A DNA stretch of 58,527 nt, taken from Algoriphagus sp. PAP.12. Lineage in GTDB: Bacteria; Bacteroidota; Bacteroidia; Cytophagales; Cyclobacteriaceae. Shown here in pieces: positions 44,021-52,210 of this stretch. How positions within the stretch are numbered: position 1 is the first letter of the stretch; each line of letters starts with the position of its first letter. A model generated the notes under the pieces. That model had not been told where the DNA came from. It ran no database searches and saw only the letters and a program-made list of their open reading frames with translations. Both the position numbers and the translations under genes were made by a program. The DNA is taken from assembly GCF_026652115.1 (NCBI RefSeq), contig NZ_JAPPSQ010000022.1:1-58527 (forward strand). Direction: 5' to 3'.

Positions 44021-46741
44021 ATGAGAAAACGATTTACACTTTTGGGGCTGTTGATGCTTGTTTGGGTCTCTGCGATTCAAGCTCAGCAAGTTCCTACACC
44101 AAAATCCCATTTTGGTTTTGATATTGGCGATCCCTACATGCTTGCTAATTTTACAGAAACTGAAGCCTATTTCAAGAAAGTAGCTGAAGCTTCTGATCGC
44201 GTACAATATTTCAGTATTGGAAAAACTGAGTTTGGAAGAGAGCAACCGATGCTTGTTATCACCTCTCCTGAAAACCAGGCTCAGTTAGAAAAATATAAAG
44301 AAATTTCTCAGAAACTAGGTAGAGCAGAAATCTCTAAAGAGGAGGCAAAAAGACTTTCTAAAGAAGGTAAACCAGTGATCTGGATCGATGGAGGACTTCA
44401 TGCGAGTGAGGTAGTAGGTGCTCAGCAATTGATTGAGACATTGTATACCCTTGCTTCAAGAAATGATGAGGAAACTTTAAAGATTCTGGATGAAGTGATC
44501 ATCCTTTTGGTGCATGTCAATCCTGATGGAATGGAAATCATGTCAAATTGGTATATGAGCAATGAGGATGTGGAGAAAAGAAATAAGAATATCCCGGTGC
44601 TTTACCAAAAGTATGTTGGTCATGATAACAATAGAGATTTTTATATGAACAATATGTCTGAAGCGACTAATATCTCCCTTCAGCAGTACGTAGAATGGCT
44701 TCCGCAAATTATTTATAACCACCACCAAAGTGGTCCTTCGGGAACTGTAGTTGCCGGACCTCCTTACCGAGATCCTTTCAACCATGTGTTTGATCCCTTG
44801 ATTATTTCAAGTCTAGATGGAGTAGGAGCTGCGATGATTAGCAGATTGTACGAGGAGGATAAGCCAGGGTATACCAGGTTGGATGGTTCCGTATTCTCTA
44901 CTTGGTGGAACGGTGGACTAAGAACTACTCCCTATTACCACAATCAAATTGGGATCTTGACTGAAATTGTGGGTGATCCTTCACCTTTCTCTATTCCATT
45001 GGTTCCAGATAGGTTAATTCCAAACAATGGAACACCATATCCAGTGACTCCGGGTCCATGGCCTTTCAGAAGATCTATCGACTACTCTGTTTCATTGAAC
45101 TACGGTATTTTGAACCATGCGGTAAGGCATGGAGATGAGCTATTGTATAATTTCTATTTGATGGGTAGAAATTCAATTGAAAGAGGTCAAAATGATACTT
45201 GGACCAAATATCCTAAATACGCTCAGGCAGTACAGGACGAATTCAATGCTTCTCGTAAAAAAAGAGACGCTGATGATCCAGAAATGTCGGCTTTTGGATT
45301 TAGATCAGGTCTTCCGCTTCAGTTTTATGATTCTGTTTATACTGATCAGTCCAAAAAGGATCCATATGGATACATCCTTTCTGCTGATCAACCAGATTTT
45401 CCGACTGCTATCAAATTTTTGAATGCTTTGATCAAATCTGGTATTCGTGTTGAAAAAGCAAATGCTGATTTCTCGGTAAATGGTAAATCTTACCCTGCGG
45501 GATCTTATGTGGTTAAAACTGACCAGGCCTTCCGACCACATGTGATTGATATGTTCGAGCCGCAAGATCACCCGAATGATTTTTTGTATCCAGGAGGTCC
45601 TCCGATTCGCCCATACGATGCTGCTGGTTGGACTTTAGCTTTTCAAATGGGATCAGAAATCGATCGAATCATGGAAGATTTTGATGGTCCATTTGATGCC
45701 GTTCCTTATGGAGAAATCCAAACTCCACCTGCCAAAAATTTGGTAAAAGGTTCAGGTTTCTTGATTGACGCAAGAGGAAATAATGCTTTCATGGCAGTCA
45801 ATGACTTGTTGAAAGCCAAAGTAAAAGTTTATAGAACTTCAACTGAAGTGAATGGATTGCCAGTAGGTTCTTATTATGTAGGTTCTACAGGCAAGAAAGT
45901 CTTAGAAAAAGCGGCCCAGGAGTATGGTGTATATCCAGTTGCTGCCTCTATGCCTAAAGGTGCAAAAGAAATCAAGCCTGCTAGAATTGGTCTGTATGAT
46001 TACTATGGTGGTTCTATGCCGTCAGGGTGGGTAAGATGGATGCTTGAGCAATTCCATTTTGACTACTCATTGGTATTCCCTCAGGAAATTGACAACGGGG
46101 ATTTGAATGATAAATATGATGTCTTGTTATTCATAAGTTCTGGTATCCCTTCATATGGTAGTCCTGGCTTCACAAGACCTCAACCCGAGGCTTCTGAAAT
46201 CGATGAGCAATACCGTCATATGTTGGGAAGCTTTACAGCTGATAAATCAGTTCCACAAATTGAAGAGTTTATCAATAATGGTGGTGAAGTGATCACCGTT
46301 GGTTCCGCTACAGACTTGGCGTTCTATCTGGGTGTTCCTGTTTCTGATGCATTGGTAGAAATGGGACCTAATGGGAAGGAAGTTTCTTTAAGTGGTGAAA
46401 AGTATTACATCCCAGGTTCGGTATTAGAAATGAACGTTGATAATTCTCAACCAATCAATTACGGAATGGGTGAAACTTCTTATATCATGTTCAATAGATC
46501 ACCTGTGTTTAGATTGGGGCCTGATGCAGCTAATAAAGGTGTGAAAGCACTAGCTTGGTTTGGTGAAGAAGAGCCACTTCGAAGCGGTTGGGCTTGGGGC
46601 CAATCGTATTTGAAGTATGGAGTGACTGCTTTTGAAGCTCAAATTGGAAAAGGTAAATTATATGCCTTTGGTCCTGAGATTACCTTTAGAGCTCAATCGC
46701 ATGGCACTTTCAAAATGTTGTTTAACGGACTTTACAAATAA
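44021..46741 (+). CDS. Exported M14 family zinc carboxypeptidase
   Basis: A 906-residue exported peptidase. Signal peptide 1-22 (AIQAQ). The M14 domain covers about 40-400: zinc motif HASE (His127, Glu130), DNNRDFYMNN, the third zinc ligand in YNHHQSGPSGTVVAGPPYRDP and the catalytic Glu in IGILTEIVGD. A glutamine-amidotransferase-like C-terminal half follows (LYDYYGGSMPSGWVRWMLEQ, VLLFISSGIPSYG). This long two-part form is common in Bacteroidota. It lacks a recognisable type IX secretion tail, so it is probably periplasmic. It is monocistronic, with a terminator 22 bases past the stop. Confidence 0.92.
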   Translation: MRKRFTLLGLLMLVWVSAIQAQQVPTPKSHFGFDIGDPYMLANFTETEAYFKKVAEASDRVQYFSIGKTEFGREQPMLVITSPENQAQLEKYKEISQKLGRAEISKEEAKRLSKEGKPVIWIDGGLHASEVVGAQQLIETLYTLASRNDEETLKILDEVIILLVHVNPDGMEIMSNWYMSNEDVEKRNKNIPVLYQKYVGHDNNRDFYMNNMSEATNISLQQYVEWLPQIIYNHHQSGPSGTVVAGPPYRDPFNHVFDPLIISSLDGVGAAMISRLYEEDKPGYTRLDGSVFSTWWNGGLRTTPYYHNQIGILTEIVGDPSPFSIPLVPDRLIPNNGTPYPVTPGPWPFRRSIDYSVSLNYGILNHAVRHGDELLYNFYLMGRNSIERGQNDTWTKYPKYAQAVQDEFNASRKKRDADDPEMSAFGFRSGLPLQFYDSVYTDQSKKDPYGYILSADQPDFPTAIKFLNALIKSGIRVEKANADFSVNGKSYPAGSYVVKTDQAFRPHVIDMFEPQDHPNDFLYPGGPPIRPYDAAGWTLAFQMGSEIDRIMEDFDGPFDAVPYGEIQTPPAKNLVKGSGFLIDARGNNAFMAVNDLLKAKVKVYRTSTEVNGLPVGSYYVGSTGKKVLEKAAQEYGVYPVAASMPKGAKEIKPARIGLYDYYGGSMPSGWVRWMLEQFHFDYSLVFPQEIDNGDLNDKYDVLLFISSGIPSYGSPGFTRPQPEASEIDEQYRHMLGSFTADKSVPQIEEFINNGGEVITVGSATDLAFYLGVPVSDALVEMGPNGKEVSLSGEKYYIPGSVLEMNVDNSQPINYGMGETSYIMFNRSPVFRLGPDAANKGVKALAWFGEEEPLRSGWAWGQSYLKYGVTAFEAQIGKGKLYAFGPEITFRAQSHGTFKMLFNGLYK

Positions 46742-46763
46742 TCAGAAGTCTCAAATACATATT

Positions 46764-46787
46764 AAATCCTGCCTTTAGGCAGGATTT
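46764..46787 (+). terminator. Terminator after the M14 peptidase
   Basis: AAATCCTGCC (46764-46773) / GGCAGGATTT (46778-46787), loop TTTA, followed by four more T. Confidence 0.9.
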
Positions 46788-46848
46788 TTTTGTTTATATG
46801 AAACCAAACTAATACAGGTCGAGTAAATTGGAGAACAGATTTGATTGA

Positions 46849-47565
46849 ATGGATAATTACCAACACTATATAAATGCGGAACTCAATTCCTGGCTCTATC
46901 AGATGAAAAAGCCTCCTTCTATCGGAAGCAAGCTTACCCATGGAGTTCAAGGAAAAATCAATCAATGGATTCCAGAAAAAGTTCATAAGGTGGTTACAGC
47001 TGCGATTGAGAATATGGTGAAAGCTGTTATTTCAGGATCTTCATGGATTGTTCCTAGGCCAGATTCAGATATGCCCTTGAAAGTACGAGAACTTAAAGTT
47101 AGGAGCCGCATTAAATGGTATAGGAACACGGCGTCTGTTGAAGGAGCTGTGACTGGAGCAGGAGGGATTTTAATGGGCTTTGCTGATTTCCCGGCATTCC
47201 TTACCATCAAGATGAAATTGCTTTTTGATATAGCGGCCTTATATGGCTTTGATACCAAAGACTATCAGGAGAGGTTGTTTCTGTTGTACGTGTTTCAGCT
47301 TTCATTTTCTAATCAAGGAAGAAGAAATGATTTGGTCGGTTTGTTAGAGAATTGGGATGTTTACAAAGAAACTTTGCCTAAAAGTATGGATAAATTTGAT
47401 TGGAAAACTTTCCAGTTGGATTATAGAGATTATATAGACTTGGCCAAGCTAGCTCAATTGATTCCAATCATAGGAGCAGGGGTTGGTGCTATTGCCAATT
47501 ATAAATTGACAGAGCAATTGGGGAGAAATGCTATGAATGCATTTCGTTTAAGAATTTTGAATTAA
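46849..47565 (+). CDS. EcsC family protein
   Basis: A 238-residue EcsC-family protein. Seen are the central GAVTGAGGILMGFADFPAFLTI glycine-rich hydrophobic segment (about 100-121), AALYGFDTKDYQERLFLLYVF and the C-terminal AQLIPIIGAGVGAIANYKLT. These segments suggest membrane association. The role of the family is unclear (EcsC is encoded with an ABC transporter in Bacillus but is not its essential part). A Crp/Fnr regulator starts 11 bases after the stop, so the two are probably co-transcribed. Confidence 0.85.
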   Translation: MDNYQHYINAELNSWLYQMKKPPSIGSKLTHGVQGKINQWIPEKVHKVVTAAIENMVKAVISGSSWIVPRPDSDMPLKVRELKVRSRIKWYRNTASVEGAVTGAGGILMGFADFPAFLTIKMKLLFDIAALYGFDTKDYQERLFLLYVFQLSFSNQGRRNDLVGLLENWDVYKETLPKSMDKFDWKTFQLDYRDYIDLAKLAQLIPIIGAGVGAIANYKLTEQLGRNAMNAFRLRILN

Positions 47566-47576
47566 CCTTCAATTCC

Positions 47577-48200
47577 ATGAGGGAATTTGTCTCAGAAAAA
47601 TATTGCCAAGAAAGATTAAAAGCTCATATCAGCTCAATTGTAAAATTGTCCCAGGCTGACTTTGATTATATTTCTACTCATTTTACTACTGAGAATATAG
47701 ATTCAAAGGTCATTCTTCAAGCTTCAGGAGGCCTATGCAAATTTGAATATTTCGTCGTAAAAGGTTTGCTACAGCATTCCTACATGGATGAATCCGGGAA
47801 AGAATTCACCTTGTCATTTCCACATGAAAACTGGTGGGCAGGTGATTTTAAAAGTTTCAAAAACGATCTGCTTACTGAAAAGTCTTTGGTTTCATTGGAG
47901 CCAACAAGTCTTTTAAAGATTTCAAGGTCTGATTTTTTGCATTTGCTTGAGAATTCAATTGCTTTCGAGAGATACATTGCCAGGCTTAGCGAAAACAATA
48001 GCATTAAAATGCAAGAGAGAGTACTTGCAGATATGTCTTCCAATTTGGAGGAAAAGGTTGGGGTGTTTTATCAATACAATCCAGATCTTGTTTCACGGCT
48101 ATCCCAAAAGAGAATCGCCAGTTTTTTAGGGGTGAGTCAAGAACACTTAAGTAAAGTCCTTAATAAGAGAAAAGAATTGCCGCCTATTGACCCATCTTAA
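47577..48200 (+). CDS. Crp/Fnr family transcriptional regulator
   Basis: A 207-residue regulator. The cyclic-nucleotide-binding fold covers about 15-130 (GGLCKFEYFVVKGLLQHSYM, EFTLSFPHENWWAGDFKSF). A helix follows with ERYIARLSENNSIKMQERVL. The helix-turn-helix is at about 175-200 (RLSQKRIASFLGVSQEHLSKVLNKRK). The phosphate-binding motif for cAMP is not conserved, as in most Bacteroidota members. There is no Cys cluster for an FeS centre. Ligand and targets are unknown; EcsC upstream is in the same likely operon. Confidence 0.9.
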   Translation: MREFVSEKYCQERLKAHISSIVKLSQADFDYISTHFTTENIDSKVILQASGGLCKFEYFVVKGLLQHSYMDESGKEFTLSFPHENWWAGDFKSFKNDLLTEKSLVSLEPTSLLKISRSDFLHLLENSIAFERYIARLSENNSIKMQERVLADMSSNLEEKVGVFYQYNPDLVSRLSQKRIASFLGVSQEHLSKVLNKRKELPPIDPS

Positions 48201-48258
48201 TTTTTTTAGGTTTTCAAATTCTTAGGATTGTGTTTCAATAAACATAATCCTGATAGAA

Positions 48259-48651
48259 ATGCAACATAAAAACCTAGAATTGATCCATTCCTTTTTCAAT
48301 GCCTACAATAAGAGGGATATGGAGGCTCTAAAAAATATATTGGATCCTGAAATCACTTGGAATATACCAGGGGAACATCCATTAAGTGGACTGAAGAGAG
48401 GTGTTGAAGAGGTTTTGGACTATTTTAAAGAGATGGAATATTATCAATTCCACGCAGCTAATCTTGTGATTGGAGTTAATGATTCCTTTGTTGTGGATTG
48501 CCATCAAAATTGGACTGATTTCAATGGGGAAAGGTTTGAGGTCATGTCATGTTTATTATGGAAGATCAGAAAAGGTAAAATCGTGGAGGTGTACAATTTT
48601 CCAGGAGATCAAAAAGTCATGAATGATTTTTTCATTGCTAACAGGAGATAG
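48259..48651 (+). CDS. SnoaL/NTF2-like protein
   Basis: A 130-residue cone-fold protein of the nuclear transport factor 2 / SnoaL-like superfamily: HSFFNAYNKRDMEALKNILD, ITWNIPGEHPLSGLKRGVEE and a sheet with WTDFNGERFEVMSCLLWKIR and GKIVEVYNFPGD. Members are small-molecule enzymes or binding proteins; nothing fixes the substrate. It is 58 bases after the Crp/Fnr gene and followed by a terminator, so it may be the last gene of that operon. Confidence 0.85.
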   Translation: MQHKNLELIHSFFNAYNKRDMEALKNILDPEITWNIPGEHPLSGLKRGVEEVLDYFKEMEYYQFHAANLVIGVNDSFVVDCHQNWTDFNGERFEVMSCLLWKIRKGKIVEVYNFPGDQKVMNDFFIANRR

Positions 48652-48695
48652 TTCCAAACTTTTATAAAAGCTGGATTCAATATCCTTTAAAAAGA

Positions 48696-48727
48696 AAAAG
48701 CCCTAAATCTTTCGAATTAGGGCTTTT
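48696..48727. terminator. Bidirectional terminator between NTF2-like gene and tRNA-Gln
   Basis: A perfect 11-base inverted repeat AAAAGCCCTAA (48696-48706) / TTAGGGCTTTT (48717-48727). It is placed just past the tRNA 3' end (minus) and 45 bases past the NTF2-like stop (plus). Confidence 0.85.
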
Positions 48728-48729
48728 CG

Positions 48730-48802
48730 TTGACCTACTAGGGCTCGAACCTAGACTCTTCTGAACCAAAATCAGACGTGTTGCCAGTTACACCATAGGT
48801 CA
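48730..48802 (-). tRNA. tRNA-Gln (anticodon UUG)
   Basis: The cloverleaf reads on the minus strand: acceptor TGACCTA / TAGGTCA (7 pairs), anticodon stem TCTGA / TCAGA with loop TTTTGGT, so the anticodon is TTG at 48769-48767. The T-arm is CTAGG-TTCGAGC-CCTAG. CCA is not encoded. A strong promoter lies upstream. Confidence 0.97.
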
Positions 48803-49117
48803 GTATTTACTTGGAAACTCTTGCGCTTCCGTTAAAGTGACACAAAGGTAGAATTACCTTTTATTTTTTCCAAATTGAAGCGGGAAGTTTTTCGTGAAAC
48901 AATGAAAGCGATTGAAATACAGAGAGAAAAATATTCCCGACCTATTTAAGCTTTTATTTCATAATTGAAGCCTTACCATGTTTAAATGATGAAAAAATAT
49001 TAATGAAATCGTTTTAAAATTACGATTGTGTTAAAAATTTATCTAATCTATTGATAATTAGAAAATAAATATCTTGTTTTGTTTGAAAATCACGAAAACA
49101 ACTAGCCTTTATTTAAT
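48803..49117. other. Gene-free stretch between tRNA-Gln and the 83-residue gene
   Basis: 315 bases. The left end holds the tRNA-Gln promoter (48843-48873, minus strand). A sequence with 13 of 16 matches to the parS consensus is at 48886-48901, but its centre is altered (TTCGTG instead of CACGTG). The right half (48960-49117) is very AT-rich and probably carries the promoter of the next gene, although no exact TAnnTTTG box was found. Confidence 0.5.
48843..48873 (-). promoter_or_regulatory. Promoter of tRNA-Gln
   Basis: On the minus strand TTG (48873-48871), 20 bases, TACCTTTG (48850-48843). This matches the Bacteroidota -33/-7 elements. The start of transcription would be about 35 bases before the mature tRNA. 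Confidence 0.8.
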
Positions 49118-49369
49118 ATGCAATTGGAAAAAATGGAAAAAACCGTATTTGAAGCGGTGACAAAACTGGAGAAGTTAAAAGTCGAAGGTTCTTTAGGTGC
49201 TGAGCTTTCTTGGTGTTGGTTTAGTTTTAAAAACGATCAAAATCCAGAAGGATTGGTTCAAAAAGGTCAAGAAACATTAGCTGTATTTCAAGCTGCGAGG
49301 GAAAAAAGTGCAAGATCCGTCTCCAAGAAGCTTGTTGAGGATTTAGAAAAAGTGATAGCCCTTAGTTAA
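49118..49369 (+). CDS. Hypothetical 83-residue protein
   Basis: A small soluble protein I cannot place in a family. It is helical and charged: MEKTVFEAVTKLEKLKVEGS, a centre LGAELSWCWFSFKND with three aromatics, then QKGQETLAVFQAAREKSARS and a closing helix. ATGs at 49118 and 49133 are both possible. It has its own upstream AT-rich region and a strong terminator 6 bases past the stop, which supports a real gene. No signal peptide or membrane segment. Confidence 0.7.
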   Translation: MQLEKMEKTVFEAVTKLEKLKVEGSLGAELSWCWFSFKNDQNPEGLVQKGQETLAVFQAAREKSARSVSKKLVEDLEKVIALS

Positions 49370-49374
49370 TAAAA

Positions 49375-49400
49375 AAAAGCTCGCCAATTGGCGAGCTTTT
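49375..49400. terminator. Bidirectional terminator between 83-residue gene and rplI
   Basis: A perfect 26-base palindrome, AAAAGCTCGCC (49375-49385), centre AATT, GGCGAGCTTTT (49390-49400). It ends the small gene (plus) and the rpsF-rpsR-rplI operon (minus). Confidence 0.9.
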
Positions 49401-49422
49401 GTATTTAGATTCAGAGTATAGC

Positions 49423-49866
49423 TTATTCAGCTACAACTACGAATTTAACGTCAGTTTTTACTTCTCTGTGTAGATCTACTTCTGCAGAGAATTCTCCAGC
49501 TCCGTCTACAGGAGTGTTGATAGAGATTTTCTTTCTGTCGATTTCTACTCCTTCAGCTGCAAGAGCATCAGAGATTTGAAGAGTAGTTACTTTACCGAAG
49601 ATTTTACCAGACTCACCGATCTTAGCTTTGATTTCCAAAGTTAGAGTAGCAAGTTTAGCTGCGATGTTTTCAGCTTCAGTTTTGATTTTCTCTGCTTTGT
49701 GAGCAGCTTGCTTGATGTTTTCAGCAAGAATCTTTTTGTTAGAGCTAGTAGCAAGTACTGCGTAGCCTTGAGGGATCAAGTAGTTTCTGCCGTATCCAGG
49801 CTTTACTTCTACCAAATCATTTTTATAGCCAAGACCTTTGATGTCTGTTTTTAATATGATTTCCAT
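49423..49866 (-). CDS. rplI: 50S ribosomal protein L9
   Basis: A 147-residue two-domain L9: N-domain MEIILKTDIKGLGYKNDLVEVKPGYGRNYLIPQGYAV (signature GYGRNYLIPQG at about 24-34), a long connecting helix (AENIKQAAHKAEKIKTEAEN) and the C-domain with IGESGKIFGKVT. Last gene of the rpsF-rpsR-rplI operon, 37 bases after rpsR. Confidence 0.97.
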   Translation of the reverse strand: MEIILKTDIKGLGYKNDLVEVKPGYGRNYLIPQGYAVLATSSNKKILAENIKQAAHKAEKIKTEAENIAAKLATLTLEIKAKIGESGKIFGKVTTLQISDALAAEGVEIDRKKISINTPVDGAGEFSAEVDLHREVKTDVKFVVVAE

Positions 49867-49903
49867 TTGTAATGATCTTTTTTGATTGGACGAAAAGGCC
49901 GAA

Positions 49904-50155
49904 TTATTTCAAACCATCTGTTACGAATGGCAACAAAGCCAAATGTCTTGCTTTTTTCACAGCCTGAGCAACTTTACGCTGATACTTAGCGGAGTTTCCA
50001 GTAAGTCTTCTAGGAAGGATTTTACCTTGCTCATTGACAAACTTCAACAAGAAATTAGGATCCTTGTAGTCAATGTACTTGATGCCGTGCTTCTTGAATC
50101 GGCAATATTTTTTCTTGATTTCGCCTCTGTTGATTGGCTCATTAAATAGTGTCAT
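49904..50155 (-). CDS. rpsR: 30S ribosomal protein S18
   Basis: An 83-residue S18 with KKKYCRFKKHGIKYIDYKDP, LLKFVNEQGKILPRRLTGNS and QRKVAQAVKKARHLALLPFV. Its ATG overlaps the rpsF stop by one base (TAATG), giving tight coupling. S18 and S6 bind each other on the 30S platform. It keeps a single Cys (YCRF), so it is not the full zinc-binding form. Confidence 0.97.
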   Translation of the reverse strand: MTLFNEPINRGEIKKKYCRFKKHGIKYIDYKDPNFLLKFVNEQGKILPRRLTGNSAKYQRKVAQAVKKARHLALLPFVTDGLK

Positions 50156-50523
50156 TAGGCTTGCTCCTCCTTAGCTTCAGCTTTTTTGTTAAACTCTCCT
50201 TTTCTTCTTCTATCGGCATAAGCAATTGCGTGCTTGTCCAATACAGTAGTCAAGAATCTCATTACTTTTTCATCACGTCTGAATTCTAATTCAAACTTCT
50301 TGATGATAGTAGGATCAGCCTTGAACTCCACCAATACATAGAAACCTGTCGTCTTCTTGTCAATAGCATATGCCATTTTCTTCAGACCCCAGTTTTCCAC
50401 ATTGATTACATCTGCCCCCTCTTCTTTTAACAAGTTTACAAACTTGTCGACAGTATCCTTCATCTGAACATCAGACAAAACGGGAGTTAAAATGAATACC
50501 GTCTCGTAATTTCTTTGGAACAT
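50155..50523 (-). CDS. rpsF: 30S ribosomal protein S6
   Basis: A 122-residue S6. The ATG at 50523 (MFQRNYETVFILTPVLSD) is the family start; the frame is open 23 codons further, but that part covers the promoter. Landmarks are DVINVENWGLKKMAYAIDKK and TGFYVLVEFKADP. The tail (KAEAKEEQA) is Lys/Glu-rich, typical of S6. First gene of the operon. Confidence 0.97.
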   Translation of the reverse strand: MFQRNYETVFILTPVLSDVQMKDTVDKFVNLLKEEGADVINVENWGLKKMAYAIDKKTTGFYVLVEFKADPTIIKKFELEFRRDEKVMRFLTTVLDKHAIAYADRRRKGEFNKKAEAKEEQA

Positions 50524-50561
50524 TTTTTTAATGTGTTTAAGGAATTTGAATAAACAGACCG

Positions 50562-50592
50562 CAAAAGTAGGGGAAAAACTTCTGTTATCCAA
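50562..50592 (-). promoter_or_regulatory. Promoter of the rpsF-rpsR-rplI operon
   Basis: On the minus strand TTG (50592-50590), 20 bases, TACTTTTG (50569-50562). Transcription would start near 50555, about 30 bases before the rpsF ATG. Confidence 0.8.
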
Positions 50593-50628
50593 ATGGTTTG
50601 CTATACTGAAACTGTTCTGTAATCAAAA

Positions 50629-50654
50629 AAGCCTCTCCTAAATAGAAGAGGCTT
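50629..50654 (-). terminator. Terminator after the coiled-coil membrane protein gene
   Basis: AAGCCTCT (50629-50636) / AGAGGCTT (50647-50654); on the minus strand it is followed by TTTTGATT. It lies 21 bases past the stop at 50676. Confidence 0.8.
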
Positions 50655-50675
50655 CAAATATAAGATTTCTTAATG

Positions 50676-51605
50676 TTATTTGACGCTGAAGGATTGAGTA
50701 CCCACTTGGTAATTGTCTACAAAGATCCTTACTTCATGCTCTCCTGAAACATAGTCCGACCCTTTTTCATAGAAAAAAGTCAGGGTTTCTCCAGAGTTGT
50801 CAAAAATAATATCCTGCTTTACAGTATAAAATAGCTCTGCGCCATCTACCATAAATGTTCCCGAGCCTTTCGCTACATCAAATATTGGTTGAGTGCTTGG
50901 AGCAAGGATTTGAACATATACGTTTCTAGGACCTTTTTCTGCGACTTTGTTGTCAGCAAGGTTGAAACTTACCTTAATTCGTTCAATTTGTCTGTTACGG
51001 AAATCCTTGGTGGTTTCTACTCTTTCTTTTCCTCTAGAATTGATCGCTGATATTTCAATGTTCTCAGCTTTAAGCATGGAAGCTACATTTACTTTTTCCT
51101 GAAGGTCTTCTTTTTGAAGATTTAGCTGAGCTACTTCTTCCTCAATCTGAGCCTGGGTTGATTTCAGGTCCTGGTTTTCTGCATACAACTGCTGATTCAT
51201 CGCCCTCAATTCTAATATTTCTTGGTCTTTTTGCTCTATCAACCCAGAATAGCTGTTGATCTTTTGGTTCAAAGCTGCGATTTCAGAGGCGCTTCTTTGT
51301 TTTGCAGAGTTTCTTTCAGCGATCAATTGATCTCTTACTTGCTCAAGTGACTCAATGTCTCCGCCCAATTTTTCAATTTCTTGAATTCTTAGGTTCAATT
51401 GGTAGGCAACAGAATCCAACCTCTGATTTAGCTCATTGTTTTCGGTAGAAAGTAAAAGAATTTCCTCAGTTTTCTTGGTCCTGTCTACATAGTCAGTATA
51501 GAGCTTGATACCACTGATGATCACCAAAAGGACAAGGACGATAATGATGATATTCTTTCCCTGATCTTTTTTTGGTTCGGAATCTTTTTCAAAATTGGAG
51601 TTCAT
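50676..51605 (-). CDS. Single-pass membrane protein with long coiled coil
   Basis: A 309-residue protein of unknown role. A charged N-terminus is followed by one membrane helix (NIIIIVLVLLVIISGIKLY, about 18-36), then a long coiled coil (about 45-185, rich in Glu/Gln/Lys/Leu). A compact C-terminal domain (about 190-309) reads VSFNLADNKVAEKGPRNVYV, TVKQDIIFDNSGETLTFFYE and GEHEVRIFVDNYQVGTQSFS, probably a beta sandwich outside the membrane. It is transcribed alone, divergent from the methyltransferase at 51626 with only 20 bases between starts. A structural envelope role is a guess. Confidence 0.8.
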   Translation of the reverse strand: MNSNFEKDSEPKKDQGKNIIIIVLVLLVIISGIKLYTDYVDRTKKTEEILLLSTENNELNQRLDSVAYQLNLRIQEIEKLGGDIESLEQVRDQLIAERNSAKQRSASEIAALNQKINSYSGLIEQKDQEILELRAMNQQLYAENQDLKSTQAQIEEEVAQLNLQKEDLQEKVNVASMLKAENIEISAINSRGKERVETTKDFRNRQIERIKVSFNLADNKVAEKGPRNVYVQILAPSTQPIFDVAKGSGTFMVDGAELFYTVKQDIIFDNSGETLTFFYEKGSDYVSGEHEVRIFVDNYQVGTQSFSVK

Positions 51606-51625
51606 TTCTTAATCAATAGGGCTTT

Positions 51626-52210
51626 ATGATGTTTGACTTTGATGAAAAATATTGGACCAGAAGATATGAGCAAGGCTATACTGGCTGGGACATTGGTTAT
51701 CCATCAACTCCGATAGTGCAATATTTAGACCAAATTGGGGACAAAGATCTTTCAATCTTGATACCAGGTGCGGGAAATGCCTATGAGGCGGCCTATGCTT
51801 TCGCTCAGGGCTATAAAAACACTCATATTTTAGATTTCAGTGAATACCCTTTAACAAAGTTTAGGGAAAGCTACCCGGACTTTCCTGAGGGTAATATTTT
51901 GCATGAAGACTTTTTTGAGCATGATGGTTCTTATGATCTTGTTTTGGAGCAAACTTTCTTTTGTGCTCTTTCTCCAAATAGGAGAGAAGAATATTGTAAA
52001 AAAATGAAAACTCTACTTTCTTCAAAAGGGAGATTGGTAGGTGTTTTATTTGGGATCGAATTCCAAAGGGAAGGCCCTCCTTTTGGTGGAGAAATAATAG
52101 AATACAAAAAGCTTTTTTCAGAGCATTTTATTATAAAAAAGTTAGAGCCATGTATCAATTCAATTCCTGCCAGGAAAGGAACCGAATTGTTCTTTGAGTT
52201 AGCCCTTTAA
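51626..52210 (+). CDS. Thiopurine methyltransferase (TPMT) family protein
   Basis: A 194-residue SAM-dependent methyltransferase. Start MMFDFDEKYWTRRYEQGYTG followed by WDIGYPSTPIVQYLDQ is the TPMT hallmark. The SAM site is LSILIPGAGNAYEAAYAFAQ, and LVLEQTFFCALSPNRREEYC and GPPFGGEIIEYKKLF are also family-like. Bacterial members methylate thiols, halides or chalcogen compounds; the natural substrate is unclear. ATG at 51626 or 51629. Its stop overlaps the stop of the convergent second methyltransferase by four bases. Confidence 0.9.
   Translation: MMFDFDEKYWTRRYEQGYTGWDIGYPSTPIVQYLDQIGDKDLSILIPGAGNAYEAAYAFAQGYKNTHILDFSEYPLTKFRESYPDFPEGNILHEDFFEHDGSYDLVLEQTFFCALSPNRREEYCKKMKTLLSSKGRLVGVLFGIEFQREGPPFGGEIIEYKKLFSEHFIIKKLEPCINSIPARKGTELFFELAL

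Noticed and set aside
49375..49400. Perfect palindrome considered as a recombination or operator site
   Set aside because: Its position between convergent gene ends and flanking A/T runs fit a bidirectional terminator.
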